A stretch of 64,000 bases of DNA from Rothia gullae (GTDB lineage: Bacteria; Actinomycetota; Actinomycetes; Actinomycetales; Micrococcaceae): NCBI RefSeq assembly GCF_024294905.1, contig NZ_JANCOC010000002.1, positions 142,277-206,276 on the forward strand, read 5' to 3'. The notes below the pieces were generated by a model, which saw only the letters and a program-made list of their open reading frames with translations, was not told where the DNA came from and did no database searches. The position numbers and the translations under genes are program-made. This document shows positions 19,302 through 26,297 of the stretch, piece after piece; the first letter of the stretch is position 1, and each line of letters opens with the position of its first letter.

Positions 19302-19331
19302 GCACCTGCCGGATCCCTGAGTCTAAGGAGT

Positions 19332-20591
19332 ATGATGTCCCCTCATTCTTCGCGTGAGTCCTCTTCCCACGAGCCCGCACCCCGCTTGTCTGCGTCCCGC
19401 TTGTCTGGACACCGCCTGTCGACTGCGCATGCGGTGGCCTCCCCGACGGCGCGGTTCCGCAAGCCTGCGCAGCCGCTGGCGGCACGCTACACCGACCCCG
19501 CCCCGCGTTCGCTACGCCCGGTTGAGGAGCCTGATTTTGCGCCGCGTATTGGCGAGCGCATCCTCTTTACCGGTGCGAGCGGTCTGCTGGGTCGTGAGAG
19601 CGTTCTGGCGTTGTTGCGTGCCGGCTATGATGTGCGCGTTTTTCAGCGTGGCGATTCGGGTATTGCGGCGCTTCTGCCCGATTCGATTCGCCCGCGTTTT
19701 GAGCAGGTGCGCGGCGATATTACGAACGCGCAGGCTGTGGATCTGGCGATGACCGGTGTGACCGGCGTGGTGCATGCCGCGGCGAAGGTTTCGGTCAGTG
19801 GGGAGTGGGCTGATTATGAGCGCATCAACGTTGAGGGCACCCGCACCCTGTTGCAGGCGGCGCTGAACCATTCGGTGGGTTCGTTCCTGTACATTTCGTC
19901 GCCGTCGGTGGCTCATGCCGGTGCGGCGATTGTGGGTGACGGTGCCGGCGTGGCGTCCCCGGAACATGCGCGCGGTAACTATGCGCGTTCGAAGGCTGCC
20001 GCTGAGCTGCTGGCGCTGGAGGCTAACGGCACTGCCCTGCCCGGTGGCGGGGTTTTGCGTGTGGGTGCGTTGCGTCCTCACCTGATGTGGGGTCCGGGCG
20101 ATACCCAGCTGGTGGAGCGTATTCTGGAGCGTTCCGCCGCGGGCCGCCTTCCGCTGCTCTCCGGCGGTACGGGTCTGATTGACACGCTCTACATTGATAA
20201 CGCCGCGGACGCCGTGGTGCGCGGCTATCAGCGTCTCGACGCTTTTGCGGGCCGGGCGCTGGTGGTGACGAACGGTCAGCCGCGCACTATCGCTGAGCTG
20301 CTGGGCGGTTTCTGTGAGGCGGTGGGCGTTCCCGCCCCGAGTTTCTCGGTTCCGGCGAAGGTTGCGGCCCTGGTGGGTAAGGTCATTGAGCGCGTCTGGG
20401 AGCGTCTGCCGAAGAACGTGACTGCCGGTGATGAGCCACCGATGACGGAGTTCCTTGCCGAGCAGCTGTCGACCGCGCACTGGTTTGATCAGCGCCGCAC
20501 CCGTGAGCTTCTGCAGTGGGAGCCCGCTGTGTCGATTGAGGAAGGCTACGAGCGTCTGGGCTTGTTCTACGGGGACAGGTACAGCCGCTAG
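19332..20591 (+). CDS. oleD: OleD-type NAD(P)-dependent 2-alkyl-3-ketoacid reductase
   Basis: An extended short-chain dehydrogenase that reduces the OleA product to the 2-alkyl-3-hydroxy acid used by OleC. The Rossmann motif GASGLLG is near residue 80. A VTGVVHAAA segment follows, and the catalytic YxxxK is in NYARSKAAAE. LYIDNAADAV is typical of the 3-beta-HSD/epimerase-like group that includes OleD. The 419-residue product is long for the family because about 70 Ser/Ala/Arg/Pro-rich residues precede the fold. The true start may be further downstream: AAGGAG sits only one base before the first ATG and four before the second. It lies 30 bases after oleBC and is the last gene of the operon. 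Confidence 0.87.
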   Translation: MMSPHSSRESSSHEPAPRLSASRLSGHRLSTAHAVASPTARFRKPAQPLAARYTDPAPRSLRPVEEPDFAPRIGERILFTGASGLLGRESVLALLRAGYDVRVFQRGDSGIAALLPDSIRPRFEQVRGDITNAQAVDLAMTGVTGVVHAAAKVSVSGEWADYERINVEGTRTLLQAALNHSVGSFLYISSPSVAHAGAAIVGDGAGVASPEHARGNYARSKAAAELLALEANGTALPGGGVLRVGALRPHLMWGPGDTQLVERILERSAAGRLPLLSGGTGLIDTLYIDNAADAVVRGYQRLDAFAGRALVVTNGQPRTIAELLGGFCEAVGVPAPSFSVPAKVAALVGKVIERVWERLPKNVTAGDEPPMTEFLAEQLSTAHWFDQRRTRELLQWEPAVSIEEGYERLGLFYGDRYSR

Positions 20592-20626
20592 GTGCAGGCG
20601 ATAGGTACAGTCGCGGCTAGCATTGG

Positions 20627-21196
20627 TTAACTCGGGTAGTTTTCTTTACTACCTTCTTCAAGCCTCCGAAGTAGATCCAACACCGCCTCGGTGCTTATCA
20701 CCATGAGTTTCTGGTACCCGTTTCCATCACTTACCGTGCTGAATCCGTAGCGCTCCTCGTAGTACTTTTCGAGTTCCTCGTTCCGCACGTGTAAGCAAAG
20801 GAAGCGGCTTCCAGAGATAGCAACCACATCACGATATTTACGGAAGACCTCCAGCATGAGCAATTCCCCCATGCCTTTACCTTGACCCTCAGTACGTAGG
20901 GCGAATTTTCCTAAAAGGTGTGCGGGATGGGTCTGGCTCGGCTCAATGCCAGAGCGCAGACGCCTCGTGAGAGACTCGCCCGTAATCTGGTAACCGCTCA
21001 ACGTAAAGTACCCAATCACATTCCCCGGATCATCTGCGTCCCCCATAATCCATACGACGCTCCGGTGGAGTTTCTGATACTCCCGAGCTTTGGTTTGCAA
21101 CCATTCGCCTAATTCGGCGCCTTCTCCCGAACTCGTGGTAGTCTCAAAAAATTCCAGGTAGTGCTCTTCATCGAGCTTTCTAACAGAGTAGTTCAC
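20627..21196 (-). CDS. GNAT-fold toxin candidate (TacT-like) of a Panacea toxin-antitoxin pair
   Basis: A 189-residue GCN5-related acetyltransferase. The acetyl-CoA pyrophosphate loop is at Gln105-Gly110 (QGKGMG) in the context LLGKFALRTEGQGKGMG. This strongly resembles the LGRLAVDxxxQGxGLG of TacT/AtaT-type tRNA-acetylating toxins. Upstream is IGYFTLSG, matching the toxin family's GYYTLS strand. The C-terminal KYYEERYGF supplies the tyrosine (Tyr145/146) expected for catalysis. Such toxins acetylate the amino group of charged tRNA and stop translation; applying this here is inference. The GTG start lies 12 bases after the antitoxin stop, with only a weak ribosome-binding site, which suggests coupled translation. 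Usual GNAT toxins pair with RHH/DUF1778 antitoxins; here the partner is a Panacea protein. An ordinary acetyltransferase cannot be excluded. Confidence 0.72.
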   Translation of the reverse strand: MNYSVRKLDEEHYLEFFETTTSSGEGAELGEWLQTKAREYQKLHRSVVWIMGDADDPGNVIGYFTLSGYQITGESLTRRLRSGIEPSQTHPAHLLGKFALRTEGQGKGMGELLMLEVFRKYRDVVAISGSRFLCLHVRNEELEKYYEERYGFSTVSDGNGYQKLMVISTEAVLDLLRRLEEGSKENYPS

Positions 21197-21208
21197 GGCT
21201 CTCGTCCG

Positions 21209-21805
21209 TTAGTTAGCTCGCGCCATGAGACGCTCAAGGAAGGGGGCGTGAGCGACGACAGGAACAGCTTCTAGATGTGCCCATTCACTCTCGGTAAGAC
21301 GTTCAACGAGGGGATCAGGTAGCTGGGCACGCAGAGCTTCAGGAATATCGCGTTTCAATGCAAAGTAATCAATAATATCCGTTGCTTCCAGAGGAGCACG
21401 TCGGGAGCCCTCACGTCGGGAATCCCAAGCGTCCCGCCAAACCTGCTCCTCATGGGTCATATCGACCAGTTGCCAACGCGAAAATTTACCGTAGTACCCC
21501 CAGACGGCCTCAATAATCTGGATGTAGTAGGGATCTTCAGGCTGAGGCTCGTCCTCCAAAAGTTCCCGACCCAGCTCTAAGACATCGCGGTCAACATCGA
21601 GCCGACGAGCGTGAGCGGTCAGCAGCTCACCCACCACGGGCCCCTTAGGCATTGCGTAGAAAGACTGCTCGAAAAGCCGCGAACCGGTCAGGTGAGCGTA
21701 CCACCCGTAGGTGTAGAAGACCAGCTTCTGCAGGGTGAGCGTCGGCAGGCTCTCCTGGCCGGAGACCTTTAGGATGTCGAGTGAGACATCAAAAACAGAG
21801 CGCAT
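21209..21805 (-). CDS. Panacea (SocA/DUF4065) domain antitoxin candidate
   Basis: A 198-residue protein with the Panacea/SocA-like domain at its N-terminus. LTLQKLVFYTYGWYAHLTG and the following AMPKGPVVGEL match the family pattern of KLLYYAQGW then KYGPVV. Panacea domains are known antitoxins that neutralise many unrelated toxins by direct binding, so pairing with the adjacent GNAT protein is meaningful. The C-terminal ~80 residues are charged and specific to this protein, perhaps the toxin-recognition part. The ATG at 21805 is preferred over the GTG at 21814, because AAAGGA then has ten-base spacing. It is the first gene of the pair, as expected for an antitoxin, and a palindromic operator candidate lies upstream. 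Confidence 0.78.
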   Translation of the reverse strand: MRSVFDVSLDILKVSGQESLPTLTLQKLVFYTYGWYAHLTGSRLFEQSFYAMPKGPVVGELLTAHARRLDVDRDVLELGRELLEDEPQPEDPYYIQIIEAVWGYYGKFSRWQLVDMTHEEQVWRDAWDSRREGSRRAPLEATDIIDYFALKRDIPEALRAQLPDPLVERLTESEWAHLEAVPVVAHAPFLERLMARAN

Positions 21806-21892
21806 GGTTTTCACATCCTTTCGGTGCTGAAGTTCAAAAATATCAGATAATCTGGGCGGTATGCTCTGCCAGCCGTCCGTTTATATTCAGCG

Positions 21893-21916
21893 TACACCAA
21901 TTAATATTTTGGTGTA
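21893..21916. promoter_or_regulatory. Palindromic operator candidate of the toxin-antitoxin pair
   Basis: TACACCAA (21893-21900) and TTGGTGTA (21909-21916) form a perfect 8-bp inverted repeat around the AT-only spacer TTAATATT. It lies about 90 bases upstream of the antitoxin start, in the AT-rich gap to mutM, where autoregulatory binding would be expected. DNA binding by this Panacea protein is not shown. Confidence 0.5.
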
Positions 21917-21973
21917 TATGTACTCGTCATTTCCATGTCGTCCGTCTTAGAAAGGACTATCGGACGTGCGGGG

Positions 21974-23056
21974 TTAGCGAGAATGCGGCGCCCGCTGGCA
22001 ACGCGGGCAACGGTAGGACGAACGGTTCTGGAACGGCTCGCGCACCATCAGGGTTGTGCGGCCCGCCTCCGCGCAACGGTGGCAGGGCTCCCCGGCACGA
22101 CCGTAGGCGTTCAGCGAGCGCTCAAAGTAGCCCGACTCCCCGAGCACGTTCACATACAGGGCATCGAAGCTCGTGCCGCCCGCCGCCAGGGACTCGCGCA
22201 GCACCTGCGTGACCGCCTCCAGCAGTTCGCGGGTTTGGGCGGCGCTGAGGGTGCGTGCGGGCTTCGCGTAGTGTAGCCGCGCACGCCACAGCGCCTCGTC
22301 AGCGTAGATATTGCCCACGCCGGAAATCACCGACTGGTCCAGCAGCACCTTCTTAATGCCGCTGGAGGTGCGCAGGAACTTGCGACGCACCGCCGCGAGG
22401 TCGAAGAATTCGTCCAGCGGGTCGCGGGCAATGTGCTTGACCACCTCGGGTACCAGAAAGCGCTCGGGTACTTCACCTTGCGCCACCTCATCCGCCGCTG
22501 ATTTATTCGTTGCAACCGGTGCGGGTACGTCCGGTACCAGCGGGCTGAGGAACATACCGCCGAAGATGCGCTGATCCACGAAGAGCAACCGCTGCCCGGT
22601 TCTTGCCCGGTTGGTGCTCGCCGCACCACCGGTAGCTCCCGCAGCGTTGGTAGCTCCTGCCGATCCTAGTTCTAGCACCACGCGCAGGTGCCGCGGCTGC
22701 TCGTCAAAGGCCGCGCGAGCCTCCGAATCACTACCCGAATCACTACCCGAATCACTGCCCGAGTCGCTATTCGGCTCATCGCGCACGAGCAGCTGACCGC
22801 TCATACCCAGATGCACCACGAGCGCCTCGTCGGCAAGCCTGCCGTCCGCCTCGCTCAGGGTCAGCCACAGGTACTTGCCGCGGCGATAGGCGCCGCGCAG
22901 CGCCCTGCCAGTGAGTGCCGCCTCAAAGTGGGCGGGACCGGGCAGGTGCCTGCGTAGCGAACGGGCATCGACCACGCGCACCGCCCGCACGGGCCGACCC
23001 AACGAATGGTCGGCGATGCCCGCGCGAACGGTTTCCACCTCGGGCAGTTCGGGCAT
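21974..23056 (-). CDS. mutM: Formamidopyrimidine-DNA glycosylase
   Basis: A bifunctional DNA glycosylase/AP lyase that removes 8-oxoguanine and formamidopyrimidines. The start is fixed by the required N-terminal MPELPEVE: Pro2 is the nucleophile and Glu3 is catalytic. It has GGAGGG four bases before the ATG at 23056. Other family features are the conserved lysine in RRGKYLWL, VSGVGNIYADEALW, and a C-terminal zinc finger with C-x2-C ... C-x2-C (CHRC, CPRC). At 360 residues it exceeds the usual 270-300. The excess is an inserted low-complexity loop at about 100-170, including four SDSG units encoded by a 12-bp tandem repeat (about 22720-22770). It is adjacent to rnc, as in other actinobacteria. 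Confidence 0.95.
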   Translation of the reverse strand: MPELPEVETVRAGIADHSLGRPVRAVRVVDARSLRRHLPGPAHFEAALTGRALRGAYRRGKYLWLTLSEADGRLADEALVVHLGMSGQLLVRDEPNSDSGSDSGSDSGSDSEARAAFDEQPRHLRVVLELGSAGATNAAGATGGAASTNRARTGQRLLFVDQRIFGGMFLSPLVPDVPAPVATNKSAADEVAQGEVPERFLVPEVVKHIARDPLDEFFDLAAVRRKFLRTSSGIKKVLLDQSVISGVGNIYADEALWRARLHYAKPARTLSAAQTRELLEAVTQVLRESLAAGGTSFDALYVNVLGESGYFERSLNAYGRAGEPCHRCAEAGRTTLMVREPFQNRSSYRCPRCQRAPHSR

Positions 23057-23131
23057 GATTCCCTCCAATCAGCGGGGTTGCAGAATCAAGAGCCCGCAGA
23101 GCTAACAAATCTGCAGGATGCTTGAATGAAC

Positions 23132-23821
23132 CTAAACCAGAATGCGGTACGCCTGCTCAGCGGCAAGGCGCTCCGCCTCCTTCTTGCTCGGACCCACACC
23201 GGTGCCGGCCTGTTGGTTCGCCACAATAGCGACCGCAGTGTACACGCGCGCATGGTCGGGGCCCTCGCCGGTGACCTCGTAGCGCACATCTCCCCAACCG
23301 CGGGCAGTGGCAAGGTTCAGCAGCTCAGTCTTCCAGTCGCGTCCAGAGTTCAGGACCTTCTCATCGTCGAGCAGTGGCGCGATCAGGCGCAACACCAGGT
23401 CACGAGCCGCCTCGCGACCGCACTCCAGGTAGGTCAGGCCAAAAATCGCTTCCATGGTGTCGGCAAGAATCGAGTCCTTATCGGCGCCGCCGGTGTGAAT
23501 CTCGCCCTTACCGAGCAGGATGTACCTGCCCAGGTCCAGGTCGCGTGCCACCTTCGCCAACGCCACCGTAGACACCACCACGTGGTGCAGCTTTACGAGC
23601 TCACCCTCGGGCAGGTCGGGGTAGCGTCGGTACACTTCTTCAGCGATTGCCAGAGATAGCACCGAATCGCCCAGAAACTCCAGGCGCTCATTATGCTCCA
23701 CCCCGGGATTCTCGAAGGCGTAGGAGCGGTGGGTTAGGGATAGCAAAAACGTCTCGGCGTCGATATCGACCCCGAGACGTTTACGCAACTCCCTAGTATC
23801 AACACTAGGAAATTCAAACAT
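23132..23821 (-). CDS. rnc: Ribonuclease III
   Basis: A double-strand-specific endoribonuclease for rRNA and mRNA processing, 229 residues. The catalytic signature HNERLEFLGDSVL is at ~43-55, and the second metal-binding acidic cluster lies in DSILADTMEAIFG. The C-terminal ~70 residues are a dsRNA-binding domain (DWKTELLNLA ... GPSKKEAERLAAEQAY). It lies 16 bases after rpmF and before mutM, in the conserved yceD-rpmF-rnc-mutM order. Confidence 0.96.
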   Translation of the reverse strand: MFEFPSVDTRELRKRLGVDIDAETFLLSLTHRSYAFENPGVEHNERLEFLGDSVLSLAIAEEVYRRYPDLPEGELVKLHHVVVSTVALAKVARDLDLGRYILLGKGEIHTGGADKDSILADTMEAIFGLTYLECGREAARDLVLRLIAPLLDDEKVLNSGRDWKTELLNLATARGWGDVRYEVTGEGPDHARVYTAVAIVANQQAGTGVGPSKKEAERLAAEQAYRILV

Positions 23822-23837
23822 AAGGATTCACCGCTTC

Positions 23838-24041
23838 TTAGGCGTCTGCAACCTTACGGCCCTTGTACTCCAGGAACAGGGCGTTGCCTGCAGCGTCGGT
23901 TACAACCTTTGCCTGGTGGGGCAGGCTGTAGGTCACGCGACCGTTTTCAACGGTCTTAACCAGCTGGGGCACGGATGCCTTCCACTGGGAACGGCGTGCG
24001 CGGGTGTTAGCGCGGGACATCTTGCGCTTGGGAACAGCCAC
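23838..24041 (-). CDS. rpmF: 50S ribosomal protein bL32
   Basis: A 67-residue ribosomal protein of the large subunit. It has the typical start [20 protein letters not shown]. There is no CxxC zinc pair, so this is the zinc-independent (C-minus) form; such forms are common in actinobacteria, sometimes as Zur-regulated paralogues. It lies directly downstream of the DUF177 gene, the widely conserved yceD-rpmF pairing. Confidence 0.95.
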   Translation of the reverse strand: MAVPKRKMSRANTRARRSQWKASVPQLVKTVENGRVTYSLPHQAKVVTDAAGNALFLEYKGRKVADA

Positions 24042-24071
24042 AGCTATCTCACAATCTCTAGTAACAACAAT

Positions 24072-24623
24072 TTAGTTTTCGGTATCTGCACCGAGCAGGC
24101 CCTGTAGGGCCGACCAGCGCGGATCCAACACCTCGTGATGATGCCCGGGGTCATCCTCCAGGCGCGCACCGCAATCGGCGCACAGACCCTGGCAGGTGTC
24201 CCTACAAACAGGCTGGAACGGCAGTTGAAGGATTACTGCGTCCCGCAGAGCCGGTTCAAGGTCGATGGAATCATCCTCAACGGCGTACTGCTCATCTACT
24301 TCGTCTTCGGGGCCGCCAGCCGGGGCCTTCTCAAAGACGAAAAGCTCTTGAATATTGGCCGACATCTCGTAATCAATCGGATCCAAGCAGAGGCTACACT
24401 CGCCGTGTACATCCACAACGACGGAGCCGGTAACTAGGATACCATCAACAACAGACTCCATACGAATATCGAGGTCAATATCCGAACCCTCTTCCACGCC
24501 GATGAGCGTGTTACCCAGGTCTGCCGGTGCGGGCAGAACCTCAGTGAGAGTTTCCATGGTGCCGGGGCGGTGAATCAGGTTAGTAACCGATACCACCAGA
24601 GGCAATGCGTCTGCACGTGAAAT
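24072..24623 (-). CDS. DUF177 / YceD family protein, probable ATT start
   Basis: A YceD-like protein of about 183 residues; the family is almost always next to rpmF and is linked to 23S rRNA/ribosome assembly. The conserved cores IHRPGTMETL ... PAPADLGN, the GECSLCLDPI pair, and the C-terminal VCRDTCQGLCADCGARL all fit. The homologous start would be close to SRADALPLVVSV. The only good ribosome-binding site (AAGGAG, seven-base spacing) points at an ATT codon at 24623. The nearest upstream ATG (about 15 codons earlier) has no such site. The start is therefore probably the rare ATT, unless a base call is wrong. Confidence 0.85.
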   Translation of the reverse strand: MSRADALPLVVSVTNLIHRPGTMETLTEVLPAPADLGNTLIGVEEGSDIDLDIRMESVVDGILVTGSVVVDVHGECSLCLDPIDYEMSANIQELFVFEKAPAGGPEDEVDEQYAVEDDSIDLEPALRDAVILQLPFQPVCRDTCQGLCADCGARLEDDPGHHHEVLDPRWSALQGLLGADTEN

Positions 24624-24917
24624 GGCGTTTCTCCTTACGAAATGTATAAACCAAAGTCCCATTCTAGGGGTCATTCGCATCGTTAATCAAGATTAAGCGC
24701 CTTTTAAATCTCTTTAAGTGGCGCTCACCTCTTAAATATCCCCTTAAGGAGGCGCCGCGCGGCATTTAATCGGTCGGTCGGGGCTACTACTGGGGGAGTT
24801 AAGTACCCGGTCGGCGGTGCGAGTTATTCTGCCGGGGCCCTGCCGGTGGGCGTACCTGGCGTGCCGGGCGTGCCGGGCGTGCCGGGTGGGTGCGCCCCGG
24901 GTGCGCGCCCGGGTCGG
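24624..24917. other. Gap between the DUF177 gene and coaD with short repeats
   Basis: No gene was seen. The left part (24690-24770) has repeated CTTAA/TTTAA motifs that can form two small stems (AGCGCC/GGCGCT, CCTCTTAA/TTAAGGAGG). The right part has a 9-bp tandem unit GCGTGCCGG in about three copies (~24857-24885). It should contain the promoter of the DUF177-rpmF-rnc group. Confidence 0.35.
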
Positions 24918-25394
24918 CTAGGCGTTTTTTAGGGCGCGGGCAACCGCCTCCGGCACGAAGGGAGTCACGTCACCACCCAGCGACGCCACCTCACGAATAA
25001 TCGTGGACGACACCGCACCGTAGCGGTCCTCACCCGCCAAGAACACCGTCTCAACCTGCGCCAGGTGGCGGTTCATGCTCGCCATCGGAGCCTCATAGCT
25101 GTAGTCCGTCGCCGAACGCAGACCCTTCACCAGCACCTTCGCGCCACGCTCCGCCGCGTACTCGGCAAGTAGCACGCCCGGCGGAATCGGCTCCACGTTC
25201 ACGCCCTCAATGCCGCGCTCCTGCAGAGACTCACGCACCAGTTGCACGCGCTCCTCCAGGGAGAAACGGTACTTCTTGGAGCTATTGTGCGCCACGCCCA
25301 CAATCACCTCATCAAAGAGCTGAGCGGCGCGGGCAATGATTTCCAGGTGGCCGTGGTGCACGGGGTCAAAAGATCCGGGGCAGAGGGCAATCAT
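24918..25394 (-). CDS. coaD: Phosphopantetheine adenylyltransferase
   Basis: Converts 4'-phosphopantetheine and ATP to dephospho-CoA, the penultimate step of coenzyme A synthesis. The 158-residue product matches the family length. The nucleotide-binding T/HxGH motif is HHGH (13-16), in PGSFDPVHHGH. The C-terminal motif SSTIIREVA is the ISSTxxR signature, and KGLRSATDYSYE is the substrate loop. The ATG at 25394 has GAAGGGA upstream. A longer frame exists but its extra 48 codons overlap the rsmD gap and lack homology-like content. It follows rsmD, as is common in actinobacteria. Confidence 0.96.
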   Translation of the reverse strand: MIALCPGSFDPVHHGHLEIIARAAQLFDEVIVGVAHNSSKKYRFSLEERVQLVRESLQERGIEGVNVEPIPPGVLLAEYAAERGAKVLVKGLRSATDYSYEAPMASMNRHLAQVETVFLAGEDRYGAVSSTIIREVASLGGDVTPFVPEAVARALKNA

Positions 25395-25540
25395 GGCGGT
25401 CCCTTCAGGAATAAATATCAGACGTTGGAATGAGTAGATGCGGGCGAATTTAAGATGCGGGTTAGCGGTATGCGGGCGAGCGCAGGCTGAGGGCGGAAAG
25501 GTCGGGCGATGAGATGCGGCGGCAATCTCAGACAGCAATC

Positions 25541-26188
25541 TTAGGCGGCGAGCTCTTCAGCGTCCTCGCCGGACTCGTCGCCCGCTTGCTCCTCCACCTC
25601 GTCAGGCTCCACATAGTAAAGAACCGTCTCGCCGTGCTGACGGGTCGAAAAACAGTACAGGCCCTCGCCCCACACCGGTTCGGGGTCGCGCGAAGAACGC
25701 TCCACCACGACCACGGCACCTTCGGCGAGTTTGGGGGTGAGCGCCTCCAGCAGTTCGCTGACCTGCTCATTCGGCACGGCGTAGGGCGGGTCAAGAAACA
25801 CCAGATCCCACGAACCGGAGGCGGACTTCACGTAGGTCAGCGCCTGGGCCTGCTGCACGCGCGCCGCAGAACCGGTAGCGCCAGAAGAACCGGTGCCGTT
25901 GCGACCCATTGCTTTCTCCACCGCGGCAACGTTCTTGCGAATCACCGCAATCGCCTTCGGGTACGTGTCCAGCAGAGTCACAGAGGCGGCCCCGCGTGAG
26001 AGTGCCTCGCAGCCCAGCGCACCCGAACCGCCAAAGGCGTCCAGCACGCGGGCGCCACGGATAATGTCGTAGCTCTCCAACTTGGAGAAGAGGGATTCCT
26101 TCACCCGGTCGGTGGTGGGGCGAGTGTTATCCCCCGGAACCGAGGCAAGGCGAACGCCTCCGGCAGCGCCGGAAATAATACGGCTCAT
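25541..26188 (-). CDS. rsmD: 16S rRNA (guanine-966-N2)-methyltransferase
   Basis: An SAM-dependent methyltransferase acting on G966 of 16S rRNA in the assembled 30S subunit. The N-terminal MSRIISGAAGGVRL and RPTTDRVKESLF are diagnostic. The SAM-binding loop is VLDAFGGSGALGCEALSRGA, and the catalytic DPPY occurs in LVFLDPPYAVP. The 215-residue length is normal, apart from a Gly/Ser/Ala insert at ~95-110 and an acidic tail. It lies between recG and coaD. Confidence 0.95.
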   Translation of the reverse strand: MSRIISGAAGGVRLASVPGDNTRPTTDRVKESLFSKLESYDIIRGARVLDAFGGSGALGCEALSRGAASVTLLDTYPKAIAVIRKNVAAVEKAMGRNGTGSSGATGSAARVQQAQALTYVKSASGSWDLVFLDPPYAVPNEQVSELLEALTPKLAEGAVVVVERSSRDPEPVWGEGLYCFSTRQHGETVLYYVEPDEVEEQAGDESGEDAEELAA

Positions 26189-26297
26189 AGGTCTCTCCTC
26201 TTAACTAGTGCGGTGTGTTGACGTCACGGTTTCAGCGAGTGGCGGGCAAGGTAGGTTGATGAGCGGAGCGGGCAGGGCGTTCTGCCCCGTTGGGCGC

